64,000 nucleotides of DNA from JANQIV01 sp050117315 (GCA_050117315.1 JASFMY010000004.1:44635-108634), one strand, 5' to 3'. Positions 7,184 to 15,283 are shown, numbered from the stretch's first letter. Numbers and translations: made by a program. Notes: generated by a model not told the origin, from the sequence alone.

Positions 7184-8938
7184 TTGAATCATATAAGTCG
7201 GAAAATAGCCCGCGTAATCTGCGCAATTAATCATGATCCAAAAGCACTTGACAGTCATTGGAAGAATCATCCAAACGTACTTCATTTCGAGGAAGATATA
7301 AAGACTTTTAATGTAAAGAAACTTCCAAAGGCAAATTTTGATAACGATATCAATTTTGAAGCAATTGATTTGTTTGCCGGAGCCGGGGGTGTGACTACAG
7401 GTATTGAAATGGCGGAAACGGATAAAAAAGTTGACTGGATAAAATTAAAATTATTATGGGCATCACTAGAATGTACAAATTTTAGTAAAGCGAAGGGGGG
7501 ATTAGCCCGGGATGCTGATTCCAGAGCTCTAGCAGAAAACTTACCTCCATATCAAAAGGAATTTGGACCGGATTATATAGGTATTGAGAATGTTAAGGAA
7601 TTCCGGGATTGGGGACCATTAATTCAAAAAAAGGATGATAAAGGAAATTTGTTATTTGACAAAAAAGGTAAACCATTAATGATACCCGATATGGAGAAAA
7701 AAGGTATTTATTATAAACGATGGTTAGATACTATGTGTAAACCGGGTTATTATTATGAAGAAAAATTATTAAATGCTGCAGATTACGGTGCATATACTTC
7801 GCGGGAAAGGTTATTTATAATCTTTGCCAAAATAGGATTACCAATCTCATGGCCCAAACCGACACATGATAAATACGGCCGAAACGGGTTACCCAAATGG
7901 AAGCCAGTAAAAGATGTTTTGGATTTTTCAGACAAGGGAGAAAACATTTTCGGCCGAAAGAAAGATTTAGTAGAAAACACTTACAAAAGGATTTATGCCG
8001 GATTAGTCAAATTTATAGCCAAAGAGGATGAAAGTTTTTTAACACAGTATAACGGAAATGGTAACGACCAAAGAATTATATCAATTAATGACCCATGCAA
8101 TACAGTTACAACTGCGAACAGGTTTGGATTAGTTAAAGCCGAATATTTGATTAATTATAATCACAGTTCGAGATGTAATTCCGTATATGATCCTTCACCC
8201 ACTATATTGACAAAAGACAAATTAGGATTAGTACAAGTACAAACTCATTTTATCGACATGCAGCACGGAAAACCGAAACAAAATGAATCAGTGAACGAAC
8301 CATGCGGTGCATTACTACCTGTAGTCAAGAAAAATTTAGTTTCTTGTGAGCAATTGAGTTTTATAGATCAACAGTATGGTAAAAGCAAACCAACAAGTAT
8401 TGATAATCCGATAAACACATTAACTGCTAATCCAAAGTATAATGTTGTTTCAGCGTTTTTGTATAATCCACAATACTCAAGTAAAGGAGGCAGTGTTGAT
8501 GATCCTTCATTTACGTTAATTGCTCGAATGGATAAAAAGCCGCCTTCTTTAGTTCAGATGGATACACAATATAACAACGTTGGTAAAAGTATTGATGAAC
8601 CAGCTTTCACTTCTTTAATTGGATCTCGACGGCATCCATACTTAGTACAGGTAGAAACCGGAGAATTAGCAATTCAAGTTTTTGAATCCGACACAGAACA
8701 TATGGTTAAAATTAAAAAGTTCATGGCAGCTTACGGTATTATTGGAATTTATATGAGGATGTTAAAAATACCAGAATTGCTGAGGATAACAGGTTTCCCG
8801 GAGGACTATATTTTAGTCGGTACACAGACGGATCAAAAGAAGTTTATTGGTAATGCAGTTCCTCCTGTACTTCCAAAAGTAATAATAGAAGAATTATATA
8901 ATGTCAATTTGAATAAAGAAGAAAGCGCTGCTGCTTAA
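7184..8938 (+). CDS. DNA cytosine C5-methyltransferase with permuted N-terminal motifs
   Basis: C5-methyltransferase motifs are clear: DLFAGAGG (motif I, residues 62-69), ECTNFS with candidate nucleophile C97 (motif IV), IENV with E135 (motif VI), TSRERLFIIFA (motif VIII) and IGNAVPP near residue 556 (motif X). Unusually, the strand-helix segment that normally follows motif I (VICAINHDPKAL to EEDI, residues 11-39) stands before it, and motif I is followed almost directly by motif IV. The target-recognition region (about 300-510) has several imperfect units of the type S(I/V)DDP..T. The start is TTG at 7184; no ATG gives the N-terminal segment. It methylates cytosine in DNA, presumably for anti-restriction. 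Confidence 0.88.
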   Translation: MNHISRKIARVICAINHDPKALDSHWKNHPNVLHFEEDIKTFNVKKLPKANFDNDINFEAIDLFAGAGGVTTGIEMAETDKKVDWIKLKLLWASLECTNFSKAKGGLARDADSRALAENLPPYQKEFGPDYIGIENVKEFRDWGPLIQKKDDKGNLLFDKKGKPLMIPDMEKKGIYYKRWLDTMCKPGYYYEEKLLNAADYGAYTSRERLFIIFAKIGLPISWPKPTHDKYGRNGLPKWKPVKDVLDFSDKGENIFGRKKDLVENTYKRIYAGLVKFIAKEDESFLTQYNGNGNDQRIISINDPCNTVTTANRFGLVKAEYLINYNHSSRCNSVYDPSPTILTKDKLGLVQVQTHFIDMQHGKPKQNESVNEPCGALLPVVKKNLVSCEQLSFIDQQYGKSKPTSIDNPINTLTANPKYNVVSAFLYNPQYSSKGGSVDDPSFTLIARMDKKPPSLVQMDTQYNNVGKSIDEPAFTSLIGSRRHPYLVQVETGELAIQVFESDTEHMVKIKKFMAAYGIIGIYMRMLKIPELLRITGFPEDYILVGTQTDQKKFIGNAVPPVLPKVIIEELYNVNLNKEESAAA

Positions 8939-8963
8939 GTAAATTTGTGGAGTAAAACCATGA

Positions 8964-9017
8964 ATGAAAAATGTATTGATTGATGAATTAAGAGATTACG
9001 GATTAGACCCGTTTTGA
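8964..9017 (+). other. 17-codon open frame, possible leader or gene remnant
   Basis: ATG at 8964 reads 17 codons ending in YGLDPF before TGA, stopping just before the next gene's ATG at 9019. Its first codons (MKNVL) duplicate those of that next gene, and the DNA around both starts is nearly the same. It could be a decayed copy of a 5' end or a short leader. There is no clear ribosome binding site. Confidence 0.25.
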
Positions 9018-9018
9018 A

Positions 9019-9402
9019 ATGAAAAATGTTTTAACAAATAAACCGGTAGGAATTATAAAGACAATGCCCGTGAAGTGGGTAAAGGAATTGCCTTTTGGAT
9101 ATGAACGATGGGAAAAGAATATACTGGCAATGAATGATTACGTGGATCACACCTGGGTATTTAGTTTGTCGAATAAACCGAAACATGAAGTATTATACTT
9201 CTATTTGTTAATTCAAGGTGAAATCCGTTATAGAGCAAATATCATTGGTTATTTGGGACCGGGAGAAGTAAAGTGTTATGGCGGGAATGTTATGTTTTCT
9301 AAAGTATGGGTACAGATTGGATCACCGATATTAAAGTTAAATCCGCCTGTAGAGATGAAGGGGTTTAGAGGATTTAGGTATACAGATCAAATATATGTGT
9401 AA
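9019..9402 (+). CDS. hypothetical protein, 127 aa, possibly PUA-like
   Basis: The sequence WVFSLSNKPKHEVLYFYLLIQGEIRYRANIIGY has the alternating pattern of a beta-barrel such as EVE, ASCH or other PUA-like domains, which bind modified bases in nucleic acids. Being next to DNA methyltransferases would fit a reader of modified DNA. The resemblance is weak and from reading alone. Confidence 0.4.
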   Translation: MKNVLTNKPVGIIKTMPVKWVKELPFGYERWEKNILAMNDYVDHTWVFSLSNKPKHEVLYFYLLIQGEIRYRANIIGYLGPGEVKCYGGNVMFSKVWVQIGSPILKLNPPVEMKGFRGFRYTDQIYV

Positions 9403-9403
9403 A

Positions 9404-9438
9404 ACCCCTTTGTGTTTCCCCTTTATAAAAGGGGAAAG
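9404..9438 (+). repeat. short interspersed repeat, copy 2, hairpin
   Basis: The first 27 bases match 265-291 exactly. TTTCCCC (9416-9422) can pair with GGGGAAA (9431-9437) across an AT-rich middle, giving a near-perfect palindrome. It sits just after a stop codon and could end transcription, although no long T run follows. Confidence 0.6.
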
Positions 9439-9460
9439 TTAATTATTGAATGAGGAATAA

Positions 9461-9682
9461 ATGAAAAAAATAACTATATCAATAACACCTTCTGAATCTT
9501 TTTCAATAATGTATGCTATGAATTCATATATAAATGGAATGACAGTAAATCCGGAAATAAAGAATCATAAAGAATTATTGGTTAAGCTGATAGAACAGAT
9601 TTCAGAACAGATGACAGAAGATGAAATCTCTCAAGAGATAAATGTTACAGAATTAAAAAAAATAATATACGCCTGTATTTAA
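9461..9682 (+). CDS. hypothetical protein, 73 aa
   Basis: ATG with GAGGAATAA upstream. The product is a small acidic protein predicted mainly helical (KELLVKLIEQISEQM). The TAA overlaps the next small gene's ATG as TAATG. Function unknown. Confidence 0.55.
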   Translation: MKKITISITPSESFSIMYAMNSYINGMTVNPEIKNHKELLVKLIEQISEQMTEDEISQEINVTELKKIIYACI

Positions 9683-9786
9683 TGGAAAAGAATATTTTAA
9701 TAGAAATATCAGATAATCAGTTAATTCTTGTGTCTGAAAAAGAACTAAAAGAAAAAGGTGATAATGAAAAAAGAAGCAATAACTGA
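9682..9786 (+). CDS. very small hypothetical protein, 34 aa
   Basis: ATG overlaps the preceding stop (TAATG) and the 3' end runs 23 bases into the next gene. Its start shares 16 identical bases (AATGGAAAAGAATATT) with the gene at 10003, so the two openings may be duplicates. Acidic and Lys-rich. May be an expressed small protein or a truncated copy. Confidence 0.35.
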   Translation: MEKNILIEISDNQLILVSEKELKEKGDNEKRSNN

Positions 9787-9967
9787 AGTAGGAAGAGTAA
9801 AGTGTTTTAGTAAGAAATGTGATTGGGAAGAAGAAGGACGCAAATGCAACAATACTTCCTACTATAGAACACATTGGTATATGTATGTTTGTAAAGATCA
9901 TGGTTCAATCATGATAATGAATCATGGGATCGATTATTTAATAGAACTTGATGAAAAGTCTTTCTAA
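9764..9967 (+). CDS. hypothetical protein with Cys/His pattern, 67 aa
   Basis: ATG at 9764 follows AAAAGGTG; a GTG six bases earlier is less likely. The protein has CFSKKC, GRKC and YVCKDH, enough ligands for a zinc-binding knuckle. No named family recognised. Confidence 0.5.
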   Translation: MKKEAITEVGRVKCFSKKCDWEEEGRKCNNTSYYRTHWYMYVCKDHGSIMIMNHGIDYLIELDEKSF

Positions 9968-10002
9968 GATAGGATTACCTCCTAAAGTATGAGTGTAGTT
10001 AA

Positions 10003-10182
10003 ATGGAAAAGAATATTGAAATTGAAGTGAAAGAGACACGAGAAGAAAGGTTTATAGAGATATGTAAAGAGTTGGCTAACTTGTCTCGTAGACCTTATGC
10101 ATGGGAAGATTTTTACAATAGATTGATGACCGGGAGTAATCTTCCTTTTGAATTTCAAAATTATTTGAATTATAAAAAATGA
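10003..10182 (+). CDS. small hypothetical protein, 59 aa
   Basis: ATG at 10003 to TGA at 10180-10182, overlapping the next ATG by 4 bases. Highly charged and predicted helical (RFIEICKELANLS). It opens with MEKNI, as does the gene at 9682. Confidence 0.5.
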   Translation: MEKNIEIEVKETREERFIEICKELANLSRRPYAWEDFYNRLMTGSNLPFEFQNYLNYKK

Positions 10183-10412
10183 AATACATAGAAGTAATTG
10201 AAAATTTAAAGGCAGGCTGGGGATTAAGGTATCATAGTAATGGTTTTGTTTGTGGAATTGAGGTTAGTATAGGTGATCATGATTGGAATGAAGTTTATTG
10301 TTTGCATCATAATACAGTAAGAAAATTATTGAAACTGAAACATAAATTTATCACAGTATGGATGGAAGGTAGTGAAGACGGTGGATTTTTAATTATTGAA
10401 GATGAGGAGTAA
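10179..10412 (+). CDS. hypothetical protein, 77 aa
   Basis: Translationally coupled (ATGA) to the preceding small gene. Mixed beta/alpha composition, one Cys pair far apart, acidic end. No motif recognised. Confidence 0.5.
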   Translation: MKYIEVIENLKAGWGLRYHSNGFVCGIEVSIGDHDWNEVYCLHHNTVRKLLKLKHKFITVWMEGSEDGGFLIIEDEE

Positions 10413-10418
10413 AAAAAA

Positions 10419-10643
10419 GTGGGAGATATAAAAAGTTTTAAACACCCTTTTGATAAAGATTCAGGCAGATATATCTGCAGTACTAAACATCCAATGCCGG
10501 ATTATAAACCGAAGGGCAGTAGGTGGATTCATCCGGATGCTTATGAAGTTGGTGAACAGCTAGACGGATGGCCGGCAGGGGATATTCAAACAATGTATTG
10601 TCCAAACTGTGGGATAGATTGGGAAATGGAATTACCTCAATAA
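10419..10643 (+). CDS. small zinc-ribbon-like protein, 74 aa
   Basis: A GTG start at 10419 lies 6 bases after the preceding stop, with GAGGAG upstream. The C-terminus has CPNCG, and CSTKH earlier gives additional potential ligands, so one zinc site is plausible. Proteins of this type are common in phage early regions but no function is assigned. Confidence 0.5.
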   Translation: MGDIKSFKHPFDKDSGRYICSTKHPMPDYKPKGSRWIHPDAYEVGEQLDGWPAGDIQTMYCPNCGIDWEMELPQ

Positions 10644-10657
10644 ATAAGAGAATTAAA

Positions 10658-11101
10658 ATGAGTAAAGTACCCTATCATTTGTGTGTTATGTTATGTGAGA
10701 ATGATGATAACTATAATTTGACAAATAATCTTGAGGAAATTGAAATCATGGCTGAAGGTGATATTTTGTTAAGTTTGATACCAATATATGACGGTCCGGA
10801 AAATCACAACTCAAATAAATATCAAATAAAAATCTATGATAAAGTATTTAAAGTTGATAGAACTGGTGAATTTGTAGGAAATATTTATTGGAATTCGTAT
10901 AGAATAAGTATGCCTTATTTGCTTGGACTAATAAATCATTTAATGAATAGCGGTAAATGGCAAGTAGAACAAGGCTGGTCAGTGTTATTTGATAAGTTTA
11001 AAAAAAAAGAAGTAATAACTTCTAAAGATTTCGGCTATGCTGAGGATATTAAACCAACGATGATAGATGTTTCAGATAAAAAGAATTGGAAACTTGAGTA
11101 G
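10658..11101 (+). CDS. hypothetical protein, 147 aa
   Basis: The frame is open from 10568, but ATG at 10658 follows the stop of the preceding gene after a short gap (AAATAAGAGAATTAAA) and avoids a long overlap, so it is preferred. Soluble protein with no metal cluster. Function not recognised. Confidence 0.55.
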   Translation: MSKVPYHLCVMLCENDDNYNLTNNLEEIEIMAEGDILLSLIPIYDGPENHNSNKYQIKIYDKVFKVDRTGEFVGNIYWNSYRISMPYLLGLINHLMNSGKWQVEQGWSVLFDKFKKKEVITSKDFGYAEDIKPTMIDVSDKKNWKLE

Positions 11102-11357
11102 CACTCGGTTAAAATTTTATACAAGTAAAAGAAAGAGTAGGATATTAAAGTTGAGAATAAAGAAAAAAATATTACGTAAAAGAGAATTAAAAAAAAGAAT
11201 TGGTTATAAAAAATATATAGTAATTCTAATAGACGAAAGTTGCGAGATGTGTAAACATTCCGAAATTAGAATCAAAGATGCTGATGAAAATATTTTTTGT
11301 ACAAAATATAAATTTAAATGTAATGGAAACGGAAGATGTGATAAGCACAAATATTGA
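11067..11357 (+). CDS. small basic protein with Cys cluster, up to 96 aa
   Basis: The C-terminal half carries CEMCKH, then FCTKYKFKC and NGRC, a pattern able to bind one or two zinc ions. The N-terminal half is extremely Lys/Arg-rich, suggesting nucleic-acid contact. The start is uncertain: ATG at 11067 overlaps the previous gene by 35 bases, while TTG at 11151 would give 68 residues and keep all cysteines. Confidence 0.5.
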   Translation: MFQIKRIGNLSSTRLKFYTSKRKSRILKLRIKKKILRKRELKKRIGYKKYIVILIDESCEMCKHSEIRIKDADENIFCTKYKFKCNGNGRCDKHKY

Positions 11358-11377
11358 CCCAATTATAGGATATTAAT

Positions 11378-12277
11378 ATGCAAAATAAACAGATGAATAA
11401 AGCTGTTTTTATTGAAACGGTAGTTAAAAATTTACATGGCGACATCCGGGTAATGTGGTGGAGTGGTGGAATAACAAGTGCTGTGGCTGGTAAATTTGCT
11501 ATTGAGATGTATGACAATGTTGAATTCTTTTATTGTGAAACAGGTGCAGCACATCCAGATAATATTCGTTTCAAAGCTGATTGTGAGAATTGGTATAGCA
11601 AAAAAATTAATCATGTAAAAAATTCTTCAGGATATAATTCTCCTGCTGATGTTTGGCTTAAAACAGGGTACATCAACGGAGTTGACGGAGCACGTTGTTC
11701 TCTTGAATTAAAAAAGAAAGTTCGATTTGAATTAGAAGAATTAATGCGACCTAATTTATTCTATCCAAATAGAGGCATTATTCAAAATCAAATTTATGGA
11801 TTTGAATGGGAGCAGAGACAAGTTAATAGAGCTATAAGATTTCTTGAACAATATCCTTATGCGAATGCAATATTTCCATTAATAGAACAAATGAAAACTA
11901 AAAATAATTGCGCGGGTATACTTACGAGCGCAGGAATAGAGTTGCCTCATCTATATAAATTAGGATATAATAATAATAACTGCCTTTCAGACGAATGTGT
12001 TTGTTGCAAGGGTGGAATGGGGTATATGAATAAAACTAGAATTGATTTTCCTCTTGGATTTAAAAACACATCATTGATTGAAAGGAATATTGGATATAGT
12101 TGTATGAACGGGAAGTTTTTAGATGAACTAAATCCAAACGAAGGTAGAGGACTAAAACCAATTGTACCGGAATGCGGTGAATTCTGTGATGTTGAATTAA
12201 TAGAATCGCCACATCCAAATGTTGAAAAAGTAATGCGTGGTGAGATGACAGTTTATGAAGCAAAGCAAGCTGCGTAA
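11378..12277 (+). CDS. phosphoadenosine phosphosulfate reductase-like ATP pyrophosphatase
   Basis: WWSGGITSAV at residues 27-36 contains the SGGxxS PP-loop of N-type ATP pyrophosphatases. FFYCETGAAHPDN downstream matches the second conserved block of PAPS-reductase-like proteins. A C-terminal cluster CLSDECVCC (C202, C207, C209, C210) may bind iron-sulfur or zinc. The family activates a substrate by adenylation; phage members are linked in different cases to sulfur metabolism, nucleic-acid thiolation or defence. No Dnd or queuosine genes are adjacent, so the substrate here is open. Full-length for the group at 299 residues. Confidence 0.8.
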   Translation: MQNKQMNKAVFIETVVKNLHGDIRVMWWSGGITSAVAGKFAIEMYDNVEFFYCETGAAHPDNIRFKADCENWYSKKINHVKNSSGYNSPADVWLKTGYINGVDGARCSLELKKKVRFELEELMRPNLFYPNRGIIQNQIYGFEWEQRQVNRAIRFLEQYPYANAIFPLIEQMKTKNNCAGILTSAGIELPHLYKLGYNNNNCLSDECVCCKGGMGYMNKTRIDFPLGFKNTSLIERNIGYSCMNGKFLDELNPNEGRGLKPIVPECGEFCDVELIESPHPNVEKVMRGEMTVYEAKQAA

Positions 12278-12347
12278 TTACTCCAAAAATTATCGAATCG
12301 AGGCATATATAAATAATTTAAAAATAATAAATCAGAGGGAATGTAAA

Positions 12348-12650
12348 ATGATTCAATATAATGACGGCTCTTTTAGTAGTATTATGGAATTCGGAAAAAT
12401 TAATGAAATTGTTACGGAAATGGTTAGTGTAAGGCAATATCCAAAAGCCATACATTTTGGGAGTGTCTATGAATTAAAAAAAGTGAAGCAACAAAAAGAC
12501 ATTGCTGAAGAAATTACTGAACTAAAAAATAGAATTACCGAATTAGAATCGCATTACTCAATAATTAAGAAACCAACCAAAGCGGAAATGGCCCAATACA
12601 CGAAGCAAAAACAATTTGGCGGTAATGATATAACTATGATAGTTAGATGA
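12348..12650 (+). CDS. hypothetical protein, 100 aa, coiled-coil
   Basis: ATG at 12348 follows AGAGGGAATG, a better start than one at 12255 inside the preceding gene. Residues 45-75 (KQQKDIAEEITELKNRITELE) have a heptad pattern typical of a coiled coil. It ends in an ATGA overlap with the next gene. Confidence 0.55.
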   Translation: MIQYNDGSFSSIMEFGKINEIVTEMVSVRQYPKAIHFGSVYELKKVKQQKDIAEEITELKNRITELESHYSIIKKPTKAEMAQYTKQKQFGGNDITMIVR

Positions 12651-12940
12651 GAACAATGACAGTACAAGACTTTGCTGATTTTAAGGAATGTAAAATATCT
12701 AAAGTACACGATGCTACTTTAGGGAGAGGAAAACAGAGGCTGCATTCGACAATTGTTCCAATAAAAGGAAAGGGTAACGGTTCAAGATTAAAACTAATAA
12801 TTTTAGATGAACTATCAGAAAAATTTGAAGGCGGTTTTATTTCTCAAAAATACAAATTAAATGCTGTAGATAAATGGCTAAGATTTGATAGAGTTGATTT
12901 TAACAGACCTGTTGAAATTGAGTTCGGGCAATCAATTTAA
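12647..12940 (+). CDS. hypothetical protein, 97 aa
   Basis: Coupled to the preceding gene by a 4-base overlap. Basic N-terminal half with GRGKQR, then a small alpha/beta-like end. No family recognised. Together with the genes on either side it closes the first run of early genes. Confidence 0.5.
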   Translation: MRTMTVQDFADFKECKISKVHDATLGRGKQRLHSTIVPIKGKGNGSRLKLIILDELSEKFEGGFISQKYKLNAVDKWLRFDRVDFNRPVEIEFGQSI

Positions 12941-12948
12941 TTGAAGTT

Positions 12949-13209
12949 ATGGAGTTATATCTACCACATAGAGAGGACTTAGAAAAGCTTTTAGATCAAG
13001 GTTTGATTGATGAGAAAGCTTTAAGAGATGCTATTATTCAAAAAGAATACGAAATTTGTAAAACAAAAAAGAAAAAAGGAATTGTTGTATTTCTAGCTGA
13101 AAAGTTTAATATGACACCTGATAATATATGCAAAATAATTTATAGCCAGAATAAATATCATAAAAAACCCTTTCCTAAAGTAAAAGAATACCTACATATT
13201 TTATTTTAA
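12949..13209 (+). CDS. small putative helix-turn-helix protein, 86 aa
   Basis: The C-terminal half, VVFLAEKFNMTPDNICKIIYSQ, reads as a helix-turn-helix (LAEKFNMT is helix 2 and turn, DNICKII the recognition helix). The N-terminal half is a charged helix. It may be a small regulator of the neighbouring genes; no autoregulatory site was identified. A gap of about 100 AT-rich bases follows and is likely to hold a promoter for the secreted protein downstream. Confidence 0.45.
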   Translation: MELYLPHREDLEKLLDQGLIDEKALRDAIIQKEYEICKTKKKKGIVVFLAEKFNMTPDNICKIIYSQNKYHKKPFPKVKEYLHILF

Positions 13210-13306
13210 ACTCACCAACAAATCTATGAAAATCTTTTCCGATTTTTTTGACTAATAAGAGTTTTATTTTTTAAGCAAATAAAACAACAAAAAAAAGGAA
13301 AGTGCC

Positions 13307-14368
13307 ATGAAAAGGATTACCAGTATCATTTGTTTTTTTATAATCATTTTGTTTCAAACTATTATTTCACAAAATGTTGAGAATTCTAATTTCTCTACTA
13401 CTTCAGTTCAGGGGGGAAACGATGTGCTTGGTAGACCCTTATTAGAGGGAACATTGAATCCAGAAGTTGTTTCTTCCAGCAATGTAGAGGTTACAGATTT
13501 AACAGCTTATATGTTCTTCAAGGATGCCTTCGATTCAAGCATCCCGGCGTTTAGTACACAAACACCAACAGTTACTTATAGTGTAGAGGGGAATAATATA
13601 GTATTTGAAACATATGGTTCTATAGGTAGTACACCTTGGGAATCAAAGCTCGGTGTAAATCTTTATGTACATTATAATGAAAATGGTGTAAATAAAACGA
13701 AGACGTTATCTCATGGACTATTTGGCCCATTGAATACGCGACCAGTTCCTTTTAAGCGCGCAATTTCCGGTGGATGTACTGGAGAATGTTCAGAACAAGT
13801 TTCCATATCTTGGGATCAAGGTTGGGATGCTGAATTTGTTAAACTTATAATTAAGAACAAGGATAGCGGAGAAGTACTTGTGAATAATGATGATGATCCA
13901 TTCTGGACTTATACGGGATATTTCGATAGAGACGACATAGATAGGATTGAAGTACAAGTCGGCGTTGGTAATAGACGCTATGGTACTGTTTGGTCGAATA
14001 AATATGTTTATGATATCGCTCCTTGCTATGATTTAGCGAATATAGATATTAATTCAGTCTCCTATAATGCAACCAAGAACATGGTGAATTTTTCTCTGTA
14101 CTTTTCTTATCCGTGCAGTGCTACGAGCAGGTCATGGAAAGTTAAAAGATCTTCAAGCGCAGATATAACAGGGACTTGGACAACTGTAGCATTAGGAACT
14201 ATCAATGATGTTTATTGGACTGCAAAGGATTCGCAGCCTCCATCAGGACTGTGGTATTACAGACTATTCTGTACTTATACAGACGCCTGCGGTAGTGTTA
14301 GAAATCCATATAGCAGTGCAAAATCATGTACTGTAAGTAGTGGCACAAATGGTAAAATATTGCCGTGA
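13307..14368 (+). CDS. secreted protein with GGNDVLGRPLL motif, 353 aa
   Basis: Starts after AAAAAAAAGGAAAG. Residues 1-22 are a classical Sec signal peptide (Lys-Arg, then ITSIICFFIIILFQTIISQ). Near residue 36 of the precursor is GGNDVLGRPLL, which recurs as GGNDVRGRPLL in the 42-residue secreted peptide at 50714. The body is Ser/Thr-rich, beta-type, with paired cysteines (GGCTGEC and others), consistent with extracellular Ig/Fn3-like domains. It is an isolated exported protein in the early region of a phage, so it may be a lysogenic-conversion factor. No catalytic motif is seen. Confidence 0.7.
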   Translation: MKRITSIICFFIIILFQTIISQNVENSNFSTTSVQGGNDVLGRPLLEGTLNPEVVSSSNVEVTDLTAYMFFKDAFDSSIPAFSTQTPTVTYSVEGNNIVFETYGSIGSTPWESKLGVNLYVHYNENGVNKTKTLSHGLFGPLNTRPVPFKRAISGGCTGECSEQVSISWDQGWDAEFVKLIIKNKDSGEVLVNNDDDPFWTYTGYFDRDDIDRIEVQVGVGNRRYGTVWSNKYVYDIAPCYDLANIDINSVSYNATKNMVNFSLYFSYPCSATSRSWKVKRSSSADITGTWTTVALGTINDVYWTAKDSQPPSGLWYYRLFCTYTDACGSVRNPYSSAKSCTVSSGTNGKILP

Positions 14369-14408
14369 GTGAGGTCGGGTTTTTAGTTATAATTTTTTTG
14401 GCGGAAAT

Positions 14409-14687
14409 ATGAAGTGTAATTATGAATTAGGATTCTTAAACCATTCGGTTGGAAATAAGTGTACAGAATGTGACAGTTATTCTTTTGAGCTAATCGATAA
14501 AACAGAAGATCAGGTAGAATTAGGGAATAGAATTGTTGGTGTAATGAAGTGTTTGGATTGTGGAAATATATTTTGGAACCACATTGATAGCGATCCAACT
14601 ATATACTGGTTTGATGTTGGGGACAAACATATTGAAGAACGGAGCCAATTACCGGAGCCAATTCGGAAAGTGAGCATAAACAATTAG
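14409..14687 (+). CDS. small zinc-ribbon protein, 92 aa
   Basis: Two CxxC knuckles (CTEC and CLDC) spaced about 33 residues apart form a likely zinc ribbon. The rest is acidic. ATG is preceded by GGCGGAAAT. Function unknown; short zinc ribbons are frequent in phage accessory regions. Confidence 0.55.
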   Translation: MKCNYELGFLNHSVGNKCTECDSYSFELIDKTEDQVELGNRIVGVMKCLDCGNIFWNHIDSDPTIYWFDVGDKHIEERSQLPEPIRKVSINN

Positions 14688-14773
14688 AGTTAGTATGAAG
14701 TGGAAAGAGGAGAATTATGACTAGTCGTATTGATATGAGTTAAGCGGCTTCAATTTGCTATTCAGTTTTAAAG

Positions 14774-14817
14774 AATACATCATAATTTTACTTATGCAAA
14801 ATTAAAGAAAGAAATAT
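14774..14817 (+). pseudogene. 44-bp remnant of a duplicated copy of the gene at 15958
   Basis: These 44 bases are identical to 16077-16120 inside the gene at 15958-16377 (encoding HHNFTYAKLKKEI). Here the frame is closed upstream by TAA and diverges downstream, so only a fragment of the copy remains. It stands in front of a gene (14849) that itself shares a sequence block with the gene following the intact copy. Confidence 0.75.
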
Positions 14818-14848
14818 ATGAATTGCGGTTCTTAGCATTGGAGAGAAT

Positions 14849-15283
14849 ATGGAAAAAGAATTATTAAAAGCAGCAAAAAAGATAAGTGATGAGTTGATTC
14901 TCAAACCAATGTATGAAGAAAATGATAGGTTATTAAAATCAAATGAAGTTAATGCAGAATGGGATTTTGTTTCTGTGGCCAATCAACAAATAGAATTAAT
15001 AGCTAAATATTTATCAGAACTAAAAGAAAAATGGTTAAATGAAAGCAATCGGCATGAAAAGCAAGGTATAGACAGTATGAAACTTTGGATAACAAGAGAT
15101 TTAGACGGTGGATTATTTATATCAAAAGAAATGCCACATAAAGAAGAAGACCAGTGGTACACGGACTCACCAAGTGATGATTTTATTGGAATAGATGAAG
15201 GACTTTTTCCCGAAATAAAATGGGAAGATGCAGAGCCAAAGCAAGTTGAAATTAAGTTAATTACGGAACAAAAAGGCTCCTAA
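14849..15283 (+). CDS. hypothetical protein, 144 aa
   Basis: ATG follows TTGGAGAGAAT. The first half is helical, with NRHEKQG at residues 67-73, also found (same DNA) in the gene at 16416. The second half (DGGLFISKEMPHKEEDQWY through FPEIKWEDAEPKQVEI) resembles small uncharacterised proteins repeated in Bacteroidota phages, as far as can be told by eye. It appears to be a fusion of such a module to a helical N-terminus. Function unknown. Confidence 0.55.
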   Translation: MEKELLKAAKKISDELILKPMYEENDRLLKSNEVNAEWDFVSVANQQIELIAKYLSELKEKWLNESNRHEKQGIDSMKLWITRDLDGGLFISKEMPHKEEDQWYTDSPSDDFIGIDEGLFPEIKWEDAEPKQVEIKLITEQKGS

